Assembly (NCBI RefSeq): GCF_004016505.1
Contig: NZ_SACR01000001.1
Span: 868,001 to 932,000, forward strand
Direction: 5' to 3'
DNA length: 64,000 nt
Source: Rubrivivax rivuli
GTDB lineage: Bacteria; Pseudomonadota; Gammaproteobacteria; Burkholderiales; Burkholderiaceae_C
Made by a program: the position numbers and the translations under genes. This document shows, piece after piece, positions 1 to 10,328 of this stretch. Below the pieces are notes generated by a model. It made no database searches, was not told the DNA's origin, and saw only the letters and a program-made list of their open reading frames with translations. The stretch's first letter is position 1; every line of letters begins with the position of its first letter.

Positions 1-676
1 CCGGCGGCAGCATCGGCTCGTTCAGCGCGTAGTGCACCGGCAGCAGGCTCAGCGTGGTGATGCCCAGGCGCTTGAAGTGCGCGAGGGCCGCCGGGTGCGC
101 CAGCGCTGCGTAGGTGCCGCGCAGTTCGGGCGGGATGCCGGGGTGCTGCTGGCTGAAACCCTTGACGTGCACTTCGTAGAGCACGCGCTCGGCCGCGGCG
201 ATGCGGGGCTTGTGTTGCGCCGGCCGCAGTGCCGGCATCGGTGCAGGGACCCGGGCCTTCAGCGCCCAGGCCGCGTTGTCGCTGGCCTCGAAGGCGGTGT
301 CGGGGTCCTGGCCCAGCACGTAGCCATGGTGCTCGGGCCGCCAGCTGAAGCTGCCGACGATCTCCTGCGCCGCCGGGTCGAGCAGCAGCTTGTGCGCGTT
401 GTAGCGGTGGCCCTCGGCCGGCGCCCAGGGCCCGTGGGCGCGCAGGCCGTACAACTGCCCGGGCGCCAGGCCGGGCACGAAGCCGTGCCACAGGCCGTCG
501 GCCGTGGGGCCGTGCAGGCGGTATCGGCGTTCCTCCGCACCTTGTTCGTCGAAGAGGCACAGTTGCAGCGCGCGGGCATGCGCTGCGAAGACGACGAAGT
601 TCACGCCGCCGTCGCGGGCTTGCGCACCCCAGGGTTCCAGGCGGCCGGGGGACGGCGTCAAAGGCGCGTTGTTCAT
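1..676 (-). CDS. glgX: Glycogen debranching enzyme GlgX, N-terminal part (runs off window start)
   Basis: GlgX hydrolyses alpha-1,6 branches of limit dextrins in the cytoplasm. About 225 codons are present, starting at the ATG at 676-674 (MNNAPLTPSPGRLEPWG) and running out of the window. The N-terminal CBM48-like segment (GGVNFVVFAAHARALQLCLF) and the start of the GH13 barrel (VLYEVHVKGFSQQHPGIP, then LRGTYAAL and LSLLPVHYA) are characteristic of GlgX rather than of branching enzyme. An in-frame TAG lies three codons upstream, so this is the first possible start. No Shine-Dalgarno sequence precedes it, and a palindromic operator overlaps the ATG. It is divergent from malK. The catalytic residues lie outside the window. 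Confidence 0.85.
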   Translation of the reverse strand, partial: MNNAPLTPSPGRLEPWGAQARDGGVNFVVFAAHARALQLCLFDEQGAEERRYRLHGPTADGLWHGFVPGLAPGQLYGLRAHGPWAPAEGHRYNAHKLLLDPAAQEIVGSFSWRPEHHGYVLGQDPDTAFEASDNAAWALKARVPAPMPALRPAQHKPRIAAAERVLYEVHVKGFSQQHPGIPPELRGTYAALAHPAALAHFKRLGITTLSLLPVHYALNEPMLPP

Positions 677-690
677 GTAGTTATGCTACA
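676..690. promoter_or_regulatory. HexR-like operator in the glgX promoter
   Basis: A 15-bp inverted repeat TGTAGTTATGCTACA with perfect 5-bp arms. It has the length and layout of HexR sites (gammaproteobacterial form TGTAATTAAATTACA). Its left edge overlaps the glgX start codon. Five related sites occur in this window, all before sugar genes, and a HexR-type domain is encoded at 28014-29930. Confidence 0.7.
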
Positions 691-711
691 TCTGCGCGGC
701 TGCGGTGTCAT
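683..711 (-). promoter_or_regulatory. Candidate sigma-70 promoter of glgX
   Basis: On the reverse strand ATGACA (711-706; five of six to TTGACA) is followed after 17 bp by TAGCAT (688-683; four of six to TATAAT). Six bases later comes the glgX ATG, which places the predicted transcription start at or next to the start codon. The -10 box lies inside the palindromic operator, which fits repression by promoter occlusion and a leaderless message. Confidence 0.45.
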
Positions 712-796
712 CGCGCTGGCACGCAAGTTGTTGATTTTCAATAACTTGCAGCTTTGCACCTAGGGCTGTTGCGGATGTGGCTGGCGGAGATGCGGC

Positions 797-811
797 GGTA
801 TATTCGCTACA
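797..811. promoter_or_regulatory. Degenerate HexR-like operator upstream of malK
   Basis: GGTATATTCGCTACA has a perfect right arm (CTACA) and a left arm matching TGTAG at three of five positions. It lies 39 bp before the malK start. The overlapping TATATT (799-804) could be a -10 element, but I see no good -35 box at the right distance. Confidence 0.45.
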
Positions 812-850
812 TCACCGCGGGTCTGCAGCCCGTGTTCTGGAGACAAGCGC

Positions 851-1955
<1,105 letters not shown>

Positions 1956-1966
<11 letters not shown>

Positions 1967-3161
1967 TCGTTCCCAGCGCCGTGCGCTCGCCGCGGTCTTG
2001 GTGGCGGGCCTCTCCGCCACCGCGCCTGCCTGGGCCCAGGCCCCGCAACGCCTGCTGGTGTGGATCAACGGCGACAAGGGCTACAACGGCCTGCAGAAGG
2101 TGGGCGACGAGTTCGCCCGCCTGAGCGGCGTGCCCGTGGTCGTGCAGCACCCCGAGGGTGCGCCCGACAAGTTCACCGCCGCCGCCGCCGCCGGCAAGGG
2201 CCCCGACGTGATGTGCTGGCCCCACGACCGCGTGGGCGAGTGGGTGAAGTCGGGCCTGATCGTGCCCGTGAAGCCCGCGCGCAGCACGCGTGCCGAGATC
2301 GACGACAGCGCCTGGGCTGCCTTCACCTACCGCGGCCAGGTCTGGGGCTACCCGCTGGCCATCGAGACCGTCGGCCTCATCTACAACAAGGCGCTGGTGG
2401 CCACGCCGCCGGCGACCTTCGACGAGGTCATCGCGCTCGACCGCAAGCTCAAGGCCGAATCGCAGGGACGCAAGAGCGCCATCCTCTGGGCCTACAACAA
2501 CAGCTTCTTCAGCTGGGCCTTGCTGGCCGGCTCGGGCGCCTACGTCTTCGGCCGCACGCCGCAGGGCGAACTCAACACCGCCGACCTGGGCGTGAACAAC
2601 GCCGGCGCGGTGCAGGGCGCCACGCTGCTGCAGCGCTTGGTGCAGGACGGCCACATGCCGCGCGGCGCGCGTTACTCCGAGATGGAAGGCGCCTTCGCGC
2701 GCGGCCAGGTGGCGATGATGATCAACGGCCCCTGGGCCTGGGACAACGTGCGCAAGGTCGGCATCGATTTCGGCGTGGCACCCATCCCCACCGTCGGCGG
2801 CAAGCCGGGCAAGCCTTTCGTGGGCGTGCTGGGCTGCATGGTCAGCGCCGCCAGCCGCCAGAAGGACATCGCGCTGGAGTTCATCGAACACCACCTGCTG
2901 AAGGTGCCGGCGCTGAAGACCGTGGCCGCCGACGTGCCGCTGGGCGTGCCGGCCAACAAGGCCTACTACGCCGAGCTCAGCAGCGACCCCCGCATCGCCG
3001 CCACCATGGCCAACGCGCGCGCGGGCGAGCCCATCCCCAACATCCCCGAGATGGGTCGCTTCTTCCCGGCCATGGATGCCGCGCTGGAGGCCATCACCAA
3101 CGGCCGGCAGGCGCCCAAGGCGGCGATGGACGGCGCCGCAGCGCGGATGAAGACGCGATGA
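1956..3161 (+). CDS. malE: Periplasmic maltose/maltodextrin-binding protein MalE
   Basis: An extracytoplasmic solute-binding protein that delivers maltodextrins to MalFGK2. The ATG at 1956 gives 401 residues, close to E. coli MalE (396), and starts a standard signal peptide (MRRDRSQRRALAAVLVAGL, cleavage after AWAQA). Longer upstream starts in the same frame would lie inside malK and bury the signal peptide. The mature protein begins with QRLLVWINGDKGYNGL and contains GKGPDVMCWPHDRVGEW and MMINGPWAWDN, all typical of MalE. It overlaps malK by 11 bases and malF by an ATGA junction, so the genes are translationally coupled. Confidence 0.95.
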
Positions 3162-4711
3162 GCCGCGCGCCTGCATCTTCGCTGGCCCGCTGGCTGGGCC
3201 CGGCCATTGCCACGCTGGCGGCGCTGGGCCTGCTCTGGTTCGTGTTCAGCCTCTGGGCCGCGGCGCAGCCGCTGGCGGCCGTGGGCGTGCTGGCGCTGGG
3301 CGGCACCGCGCTGGTGGTCTACGGCACGGCCACGAGCGTGGCCTGGAAGTACCTCTTCCCTGGCGTGGCCGGCATACTGGTGTTCGTGGCCTTTCCGCTG
3401 GTCTACACGGTGCAGATCGGCTTCACGAACTACTCGTCGAGCAACCTGCTCGATTTCGAGCGCTCCCAGACCTACTTGATGGAGCAGAGCGTCGTCGACG
3501 AGCGCCAGGCCTACAGCTACACGCTGCACAGCGAAGGCAGCCAGCACCGCCTGCGGCTGCTGCCGCCCGAGCAGGCCGACGGCACGCGCGGCCCGGCACT
3601 CGTCACGCCGCTGCTGGCGTTGGAGGGCTCGGCGCCCGCCGGCCCCGTGCTGCTGCAGCCGCAGGGCGACCTGAAGCTTGGCCCTGCGCTCGACCTGCGC
3701 GGCCTCATCGCCCACCGCCCGGGCCTGATGGGCCTGCAACTGCAGGTGCCCGGTGTCTCAGCGCCCTTGCGTTATGCCGGCCTGCGCGAGTTCGGCGTCA
3801 TCCAGCCGCTGTGGCAGGCCGGGCCCGATGGCAGCCTGAAGCAGCTGGCCACCGGCACCGTGTTCAAGCCGAACTTCGAGACCGGCTTCTTCGAAAGCGC
3901 CGCCGGCGAACGCATGCCCCCGGGCTTCAAGGTGGGCATCGGTTTTGCCAACTACACGCGCATGCTGCTGGACGCCGACTTCCGCGGCCCCTTCGTCAGC
4001 ATCTTCATCTGGACGGTGCTCTTCGCCGGCCTCACGGTGCTGTTCAGCACCGCCCTGGGCATGACGCTGGCCGTGATGCTGGAGTGGCAGAACCTGAAGT
4101 ACCGCGCGCTCTACCGCACGCTGCTTTTCCTGCCTTACGCGGTGCCGGGCTTCATCAGCATCCTGGTCTTCAAGGGCCTGTTCAACCAGAACTTCGGCGA
4201 GATCAACGCCATCCTCGATGCGCTCTTCGGCATCCGCCCGGCGTGGTTCGCCGACCCGCTGCTGGCCAAGGCGATGATCCTCGTCGTCAACACCTGGCTG
4301 GGCTACCCGTACATCATGATCCTGTGCTCGGGGCTGATCAAAGCCATCCCGAGCGACCTGTACGAAGCCAGCGCCATCGCCGGTGCCGGGCCGCTGACCA
4401 ACTTCTTCAAGATCACCGCACCGCTGATCGCCAAGCCGCTGACGCCGCTGCTCATCAGCGCCTTTGCCTTCAACTTCAACAACTTCGTGTTGATCAGCTT
4501 GCTGACCGACGGCCGGCCCGATTTCCTGAATACCAAGCTGCCGGCGGGCACCACCGACATCCTGGTGAGCTACACCTACCGCATCGCCTTCACCGACAGC
4601 GGCCAGAACTTCGGCCTGGCCGCGGCCATCAGCACGCTGATCTTCGTGATGGTGGCGGTGATGGCGCTGGTGCAGCTGCGCATCACGCAACGCACCGAGA
4701 ACAAGAGGTAA
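3158..4711 (+). CDS. malF: Maltodextrin ABC transporter permease MalF
   Basis: One of the two membrane subunits of the importer. The ATG at 3158 overlaps the malE stop (ATGA) and gives 517 residues, matching E. coli MalF (514). As in that protein, three N-terminal membrane segments are followed by a long periplasmic loop (from about YTVQIGFTNYSSSN to VGIGFANYTRM) and then the permease core. The EAA loop that docks on MalK is YEASAIAGAGPLTNFFKITA. A start further upstream in this frame would overlap most of malE and is rejected. malG starts 3 bases after the stop. Confidence 0.95.
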   Translation: MSRAPASSLARWLGPAIATLAALGLLWFVFSLWAAAQPLAAVGVLALGGTALVVYGTATSVAWKYLFPGVAGILVFVAFPLVYTVQIGFTNYSSSNLLDFERSQTYLMEQSVVDERQAYSYTLHSEGSQHRLRLLPPEQADGTRGPALVTPLLALEGSAPAGPVLLQPQGDLKLGPALDLRGLIAHRPGLMGLQLQVPGVSAPLRYAGLREFGVIQPLWQAGPDGSLKQLATGTVFKPNFETGFFESAAGERMPPGFKVGIGFANYTRMLLDADFRGPFVSIFIWTVLFAGLTVLFSTALGMTLAVMLEWQNLKYRALYRTLLFLPYAVPGFISILVFKGLFNQNFGEINAILDALFGIRPAWFADPLLAKAMILVVNTWLGYPYIMILCSGLIKAIPSDLYEASAIAGAGPLTNFFKITAPLIAKPLTPLLISAFAFNFNNFVLISLLTDGRPDFLNTKLPAGTTDILVSYTYRIAFTDSGQNFGLAAAISTLIFVMVAVMALVQLRITQRTENKR

Positions 4712-4714
4712 GGC

Positions 4715-5605
4715 ATGGCCATCGTCACCGGCAAGAGCCAGCGCTGGCGCGTCATCGGCGCGCACGCCTTCATGTGGGTGCTGCTGGCCTTCACGCTGTT
4801 TCCGCTGCTGGCGGTCATCAGCATCAGCCTGCGGCCGGGCAACTTCGCCACCGGCAGCCTGATCCCCACCACCATCAGCTTCGAGCACTGGCAGCTGGCC
4901 CTGGGCATCCCCTACACGCAGCCCGACGGCACGGTCGTGCAGCCGCCCTTCCCGGTGCTGCTGTGGCTGTGGAACAGCATCAAGATCGCCACCATCTCTG
5001 CGCTGCTCATCGTGGGCATCAGCACCACGGCGGCCTACGCCTTCGCGCGCATGAAGTTCGCGCGCAAGAACCTCATCCTCAACAGCATGCTGCTGCTGCA
5101 GATGTTCCCGGTGGCGGTGGCGTTGGTGGCCATCTACGCCATCTTCGAAGGCATCGGCACCCAGCTGCCCTGGCTGGGCATCGAGACCCACGCCGGCCTC
5201 ATCGTGGCCTACATGGGCGGTGTGGCCATGCACATCTGGACGATCAAGGGCTACTTCGAGACCATCCCGATGGAGATCGAGGAGAACGCCAAGGTCGACG
5301 GCGCCACGCACTGGCAGGCCTTCCGCCACGTGCTGCTGCCCATGGCCGTGCCCATCCTGATGGTGGTGTTCGTGCTGGCCTTCATCGGCACCATCATCGA
5401 GTACCCGGTGGCTTCCATCCTGCTGCGTGAAGAGCCCAACCTCACGCTGGCGGTGGGCAGCAAGTTCTACCTCTACGAGCAGAAGTACCTGTGGGGCGAT
5501 TTCGCCGCCGCTGCGGTGTTGAGCGGCCTGCCCATCACGCTGGTGTTCCTGTTCGCGCAGCGCTGGATCGTCAGCGGGCTGACCGCCGGCGGCGTCAAAG
5601 GATGA
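4715..5605 (+). CDS. malG: Maltodextrin ABC transporter permease MalG
   Basis: The second membrane subunit of the importer, 296 residues, exactly the E. coli MalG length. Six hydrophobic segments are visible, and the EAA loop is [20 protein letters not shown]. The C-terminal GLTAGGVKG is the MalG tail that in E. coli reaches the MalE binding cleft. The AGAGGTAAGGC sequence before the ATG at 4715 serves as ribosome-binding site. The stop overlaps the next gene, an exported amylase, by ATGA, so transport and periplasmic hydrolysis are encoded in one transcript. Confidence 0.95.
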   Translation: MAIVTGKSQRWRVIGAHAFMWVLLAFTLFPLLAVISISLRPGNFATGSLIPTTISFEHWQLALGIPYTQPDGTVVQPPFPVLLWLWNSIKIATISALLIVGISTTAAYAFARMKFARKNLILNSMLLLQMFPVAVALVAIYAIFEGIGTQLPWLGIETHAGLIVAYMGGVAMHIWTIKGYFETIPMEIEENAKVDGATHWQAFRHVLLPMAVPILMVVFVLAFIGTIIEYPVASILLREEPNLTLAVGSKFYLYEQKYLWGDFAAAAVLSGLPITLVFLFAQRWIVSGLTAGGVKG

Positions 5606-7203
5606 AGACCCCTGCCCTCGTGGCCGCGCTGGCGGCCGGTTTCAGCATGGCCCATGCCGCCAACTTCGCCACCGGCGTGAACACCCCCGCCGGCAACCCT
5701 GCCGACGAAGCCCTCAAGGGCGTGTACGAGGCGCGCGAGAAAGACTGGCGCAACGGCGCCGTCGTCTACCAGGTGCTGCCCGACCGCTTCGCGCCGGCGG
5801 CCAACCTGGAGGCCAAGCGCCACCTCTACCCCGCGCCCAAGGTGCTGCGCCGCTGGGACGAAAGCCCCAAGCGCGGCAGCTACGTCGAGAGCGCGCGCCT
5901 GTGGAGCCACGAGATCGAGTTCTGGGGCGGTGACCTGGCCAGCCTGGTCACCAAGCTCGACCACGTGCAGGCGCTCGGCGCCGACGTGCTCTACCTCAAC
6001 CCCATCCACCTGGCCTACACCAACCACAAGTACGACGCCTTCGACTACAACGCCGTGAGCCCTGAGTTCGGCACGCGCGAAGACGTCAAGGCCCTGGCGA
6101 AGAACGTGCATGCCCGCGGCATGAAGCTGGTGCTGGACGGCGTGTTCAACCACATGGGCCGCAACGCGCCCATCTTCAAGGACGCGCAGGCCAACCCGCA
6201 GTCGAAATGGCGCGACTGGTTCTACTTCGGCCCCCAGTACCAGAGCGGCACGCGCACCTGGTGGCTGGCCGAGAACCTGCCCGAGATCAACCTCGAGAAC
6301 AAGGCCGTGCGCGACCACATCTACGGCGCGAAGGACTCCGTGGTGCGCAGCTACCTGCGCGACGGCGTCGACGGCTGGCGGCTCGACGTGGCGGTGGACA
6401 TCGGCTTCCAGTTCCTCAACGAGCTCACGCGCGCGGCGCACGCCGAGAAGCCCGGCTCGCTGGTGGTGGGCGAGATCGCCAACTACCCGAAAGACTGGAT
6501 GCCCGCGGTGGACGGCGCCATGAACTTCACGCTGCGCGAGATCATCGTGCGCACCGCGAAAGGCCAGCTGGAGGTGCCGCTGGCGCAGAAGATGATCGAC
6601 CGCATGATGGCCGACTCACCGCCCGGCGGCCTGCTCAAGAGCTGGATCATGCTGGACAACCACGACACGCCGCGGCTGGCCAGCACCATCCCCGACACGC
6701 AGCGCCGCCGGATGGCGCAAGTGCTGCAGTTCTCGCTGCCGGGCTCACCCAACCTCTACTACGGCAGCGAGGTGGGCATGACGGGCGAGCAAGACCCCGA
6801 GATGCGCGGCCCGATGCGCTGGGACCTGGTGGACCAGGGCCACCCCGAGCTGACGTGGACGAAGCAGCTCGTGGCCTTGCGCAAGGCCCACCGCGCGCTG
6901 CGCGTGGGCGACTACCGGCCCATCACCGCGCACAAGCTGCTGGCCTTCGAGCGCTACACCGACCGCGCGCTGGACACCATCGTCGTCATCGCCAACCCCA
7001 GTGACCAGCCGGTGAGCGAAAGCGTGCTCGTGGGCAACAGCAAGCTGATGAACAACTGGAACCTGGTCTCGCTGGACGGGCAGGTGAAGCTGCCCATCCT
7101 GGTGGGCATGCTGCACGTCACGCTGCCGCCGGGTGGTTTTCTGGTGCTGAAGCCCGAGGCCAGCCCGGGCGGTGGTTACAGCGCCTACAAGCGCGTGCAG
7201 TGA
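5602..7203 (+). CDS. Exported GH13 alpha-amylase family enzyme (maltodextrin hydrolase)
   Basis: A glycoside hydrolase of 533 residues with a signal peptide ([19 protein letters not shown], then ANFATG), so it probably acts in the periplasm. GH13 regions are present: DGVFNH, the nucleophile in [10 protein letters not shown] (Asp262), the acid/base in VVGEIANY (Glu291) and LDNHDTPR (Asp355). The start of the barrel ([13 protein letters not shown]) resembles neopullulanase/cyclomaltodextrinase and secreted amylases. The ATG at 5602 overlaps the malG stop. The product most likely feeds MalE with short maltodextrins. Exact bond specificity cannot be read from the sequence. Confidence 0.88.
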   Translation: MKTPALVAALAAGFSMAHAANFATGVNTPAGNPADEALKGVYEAREKDWRNGAVVYQVLPDRFAPAANLEAKRHLYPAPKVLRRWDESPKRGSYVESARLWSHEIEFWGGDLASLVTKLDHVQALGADVLYLNPIHLAYTNHKYDAFDYNAVSPEFGTREDVKALAKNVHARGMKLVLDGVFNHMGRNAPIFKDAQANPQSKWRDWFYFGPQYQSGTRTWWLAENLPEINLENKAVRDHIYGAKDSVVRSYLRDGVDGWRLDVAVDIGFQFLNELTRAAHAEKPGSLVVGEIANYPKDWMPAVDGAMNFTLREIIVRTAKGQLEVPLAQKMIDRMMADSPPGGLLKSWIMLDNHDTPRLASTIPDTQRRRMAQVLQFSLPGSPNLYYGSEVGMTGEQDPEMRGPMRWDLVDQGHPELTWTKQLVALRKAHRALRVGDYRPITAHKLLAFERYTDRALDTIVVIANPSDQPVSESVLVGNSKLMNNWNLVSLDGQVKLPILVGMLHVTLPPGGFLVLKPEASPGGGYSAYKRVQ

Positions 7204-7235
7204 TGGTGCGTGCAGTGATGACGGCTGCAGTGATG
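7197..7235 (+). repeat. Three 15-bp tandem repeats carrying three in-frame start codons
   Basis: GCAGTGATG occurs at 7197-7205, 7212-7220 and 7227-7235, a 15-bp period. Each copy ends in an ATG in the frame of the downstream GH13 gene (7203, 7218, 7233). The first copy also holds the stop codon of the upstream gene (TGATG). Which ATG is used cannot be decided from sequence. Confidence 0.75.
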
Positions 7236-9959
7236 CGGGCCTGGTTTCTGGGGCTGGCCCTGCTGGGCACCGGCCTGGGCGCGTCTGCGGCCGAGGCCTG
7301 CCGGCCCGACCCGCTGCAGGGCCGCAGCCTCTACCTGCGCGGCACCTTCAACAGCTGGAACGCGCTGGAGACGCAGCGTTTCACCTGGGCCTGCCAGCGC
7401 TGGGAGTTGGTCACGCGCCTGCAGGGCGAGCACAGCTTCAAGGTGGCCGACGAGGGCTGGAGCGGCGATGCCGATTTCGGCCGCGGTGCGGCCGAAGGCA
7501 GCGCCGAACGGCTGTCGCTGCGCGGCCCCGAACTCAAGCGCCGCTTCGACGGCGTGCACCGCTTCACGCTGACCATGGATGCATCGAGCGCGACCCCGCA
7601 ACTGCAGGTCAGCGCCTGCCCCGCGCCCGCCCCTTTCGGCGACACCGTGCTCTACCTGCGCGGCACGCCCAACAACTGGGCCGCACTCGACGACTGGGCC
7701 TTCCAGTACAGCTGCGACGCCTACTACCTCAACGTCAAGCTCAGCGGCCGGCACGAGTTCAAGGTGGCCGACGCCGGCTGGAAAGACGCCAGCAGCTTTG
7801 GCGAAGGCGGCGGCAACTTCGCGCACGTCTTCAATGGCGAACACACGGTGCGCGTGGCCTTCGAAGACGGCAAGCCGCGCCTGAGCGTGGGCCCGAAGAC
7901 CTTTGCCGACCCGGCGGCCAAGAGCGTCACCGATCCCGTCGCGCTGAGCCTGCGCTACGACAGCCGCAACCTGGCCCACAAGCGCCCTTTCGGCGCCGTG
8001 AAGGCCGGCACCCCGGTGCAGTACGCGGTGACTTCGCTGCCCGGCGTGCAGCGCCTCACGCTGGTGGTGGAGAAGCGCCGGCTCGAAGGCAACCAGGAGG
8101 TGCTGGATTACACCGAAGTCGCGCGCGTGCCGATGCAGGCCCGCCGTGACGGTGCGAACCTGCGCTGGACCGCGCGCCACCGCTACGCCGACGTGGCCGT
8201 CTATGGCCACTGGTTCGAGGCGCAGATCGGCGGGAAGACCTACGTGCTGCAGAACAACGCCGCACCGGTGTTCTGGACGCGCGAGAAGGGCGCCGGCGGC
8301 CGCGCCGAGGTGGCCGACAGGCCTGCATCCGGAAGAGGCACGGCCGGCATCCGCCGTTTCCGCCAGACCGTCTACAGCCCCGATTTCAAGGTGCCCGCGT
8401 GGGCGCCCGACATCGTCTACTACTACGTCTTCCCCGAGCGCTTCCGCAACGGCAACCCGGCCAACGACCCGAAACCCGGCATCACGCGCTACCACCAGCA
8501 CACGGTGGAAGTGCACAGGAACTGGACCGACCGCCCCTACCGCCCGAACAGCGGCGACGGCAGCGACGCGTTCTTCAACAACGACTTCTTCGGCGGCGAC
8601 CTCGAAGGCCTGATCCAGAAGCTCGACCACATCAAGGAACTCGGTGCCAACACGATCTACATGACGCCGGTCTTCAAGGCCAGCAGCAACCACAAGTACG
8701 ACACCGCCGACTACCGCGAGATCGACCCCGCCTTCGGCAGCAACGCCGATTTCGAGCGCCTGACGAAAGAGGCTGCGAAGCGCGGCATCCGCGTCATCCC
8801 CGACACCAGCCTGAACCACACCGGCGCCGATTCGCTGTACTTCAACCGCTACGGCAACTACGGCAGCCAGGGCGCCTTCCAGGGCGGCAAGGTCAACCCG
8901 GCTTCGCCCTGGGCCGGCTGGTACAGCTTCGACACCACGCAGGCCGAGCCCGACAAGCAGTTCAAGGGCTGGGTGGGCGTGACCGACCTGCCCGAACTCA
9001 ACAAGAACAGCGAGAGCCTGCGCAACTTCTTCTACCGCGACCGCGATTCCGTCACCAAGCTCTGGCTCGACCGCGGCGCTGCCGGCTGGCGCATGGACGT
9101 GGCGCCCTGGGTGCCCGACGACTTCTGGCGCGAGTGGCGCGCCGCGCTCAAGGCCCACAAGCCCGATGCGCTGACGGTGGCCGAGACCTGGTTCGACGCC
9201 AGCAAGTACTTCCTGGGCGACATGTTCGACAGCACCATGAACTACGTCTTCCGCAACGCCGTGCTCGAGTACGCGGCCGGCGGCGACGGCGCGGCGCTGT
9301 ACACGCACCTGGAGCACCTGCGCGAGGCCTACCCGCCCCAGGCCCTGTATGCGCTGATGAACCTGCTCAGCAGCCACGACCAGGCGCGCGCGCTGCACCA
9401 CTTCGGCTGGCACGACGACACGAAGGATCCCGCCGCCATCGCCCAGGCCAAGCAGCGCCTGCGGCTGGCGGTGCTGTTCCAGATGAGCTACCCCGGCGCG
9501 CCCACCGTCTACTACGGCGACGAGGTGGGCGTGACCGGCGGCGACGACCCCTACAACCGCGCCACCTTCCCCTGGGCCGACCAGGGCGGCCAGCCTGACG
9601 AGGCGCTGCACGCCGACTTCAAGCGCCTGATCGCGATGCGCAACCAGCACGCCGTGCTGCGCCGCGGCAGCCTGGAGGCGCCGCTGCATGCCGACAAGCA
9701 GGTGATCGTGTTGCTGCGCCGCCTGGGCAGCGGTGCTGGGGCGACCTGGGCGCTGGTGGGTCTGAACAACGCCACCGAGGCGCGCAACGTGGAAGTGAAG
9801 TTGCCGCCCGGCGTGCCCGTGGCGGCCTTGAAGGATGTGCTGGGGGATGGGCCGGGCGGGGCGCCCGCGCTGCAGGCGGTGGGCTCGGCCTCAGAGGGCC
9901 GCTGGCGCCTGACGCTGCCGCCGCTGTTCGGGCGGGTGCTGGTGGCCCCGGGCCGCTGA
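7203..9959 (+). CDS. Exported GH13 enzyme with two N-terminal X25-like starch-binding modules
   Basis: A large exported amylase or pullulanase-type enzyme, 918 residues from the ATG at 7203 that overlaps the previous stop. A signal peptide follows (RAWFLGLALLGTGLGASAA). Two similar modules of about 100 residues come first (SLYLRGTFNSWNALE with HSFKVADEGW; LYLRGTPNNWAALD with HEFKVADAGW), resembling pullulanase X25 domains. A linker domain and a GH13 barrel follow (DIVYYYVFPERFRNG, IPDTSLNHTG). Catalytic residues are Asp632 (GWRMDVAPW), Glu661 (TVAETWFDA) and Asp726 (LLSSHDQAR). The C-terminal beta-domain ends near LFGRVLVAPGR. It is the last of the mal operon genes before the esterase. Confidence 0.85.
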   Translation: MVRAVMTAAVMRAWFLGLALLGTGLGASAAEACRPDPLQGRSLYLRGTFNSWNALETQRFTWACQRWELVTRLQGEHSFKVADEGWSGDADFGRGAAEGSAERLSLRGPELKRRFDGVHRFTLTMDASSATPQLQVSACPAPAPFGDTVLYLRGTPNNWAALDDWAFQYSCDAYYLNVKLSGRHEFKVADAGWKDASSFGEGGGNFAHVFNGEHTVRVAFEDGKPRLSVGPKTFADPAAKSVTDPVALSLRYDSRNLAHKRPFGAVKAGTPVQYAVTSLPGVQRLTLVVEKRRLEGNQEVLDYTEVARVPMQARRDGANLRWTARHRYADVAVYGHWFEAQIGGKTYVLQNNAAPVFWTREKGAGGRAEVADRPASGRGTAGIRRFRQTVYSPDFKVPAWAPDIVYYYVFPERFRNGNPANDPKPGITRYHQHTVEVHRNWTDRPYRPNSGDGSDAFFNNDFFGGDLEGLIQKLDHIKELGANTIYMTPVFKASSNHKYDTADYREIDPAFGSNADFERLTKEAAKRGIRVIPDTSLNHTGADSLYFNRYGNYGSQGAFQGGKVNPASPWAGWYSFDTTQAEPDKQFKGWVGVTDLPELNKNSESLRNFFYRDRDSVTKLWLDRGAAGWRMDVAPWVPDDFWREWRAALKAHKPDALTVAETWFDASKYFLGDMFDSTMNYVFRNAVLEYAAGGDGAALYTHLEHLREAYPPQALYALMNLLSSHDQARALHHFGWHDDTKDPAAIAQAKQRLRLAVLFQMSYPGAPTVYYGDEVGVTGGDDPYNRATFPWADQGGQPDEALHADFKRLIAMRNQHAVLRRGSLEAPLHADKQVIVLLRRLGSGAGATWALVGLNNATEARNVEVKLPPGVPVAALKDVLGDGPGGAPALQAVGSASEGRWRLTLPPLFGRVLVAPGR

Positions 9960-9976
9960 AGGCACGGCGGTGGCGC

Positions 9977-10165
9977 TCAGGCGACGCCCAGGCCCAGCGC
10001 CAGCGCGCCGGCCAGCACCAGCATCACCGGCAGCACGCTCAGCAGCAGGCGGCCGGTGCGCAGTTGCCGGGCCGGGACGACCGGGCTCGGCTGGGCGGGC
10101 TCGAACAGGTCTTCAGCGAAGGCTTCGCTGCGCCAGGCTTCGGGGGGCAGGAGGTGGCTTTGCAT
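9977..10165 (-). CDS. Small single-span membrane protein, unknown function
   Basis: A 62-residue reading frame in the 369-bp gap between the GH13 gene and the esterase gene. The N-terminal half is polar and acidic (EAWRSEAFAEDLFEPAQP). After a basic segment (ARQLRTGRLL) comes one hydrophobic helix (LLSVLPVMLVLAGALALGLG) at the very C-terminus, an arrangement typical of small tail-anchored proteins. GGAG lies 8 bases before the ATG. I recognise no family. It reads against its neighbours. The rest of the gap (10166-10328) shows only the esterase leader, with no clear promoter. Confidence 0.45.
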   Translation of the reverse strand: MQSHLLPPEAWRSEAFAEDLFEPAQPSPVVPARQLRTGRLLLSVLPVMLVLAGALALGLGVA

Positions 10166-10328
10166 GGTCGGGCTCCGGTTCGGGCGGCGGTGAGCGGTGC
10201 AGGAACGTTGCTTGGGTGTGTATCGGCAGTTTGGTCACCGGGCGTGACACCGTCGTTACGCCGCTGACGCTGCGCTGGATGCAAAGCCTTGCAAGTTGTG
10301 ACAGTCCGCACAGGACAGGAGGCCTTCG

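Noticed and set aside
2060..3157. A 366-codon N-terminal extension of MalF within malE
   Set aside because: The added residues are Arg-rich frame-shifted malE. The ATGA junction at 3158 gives the exact family length.
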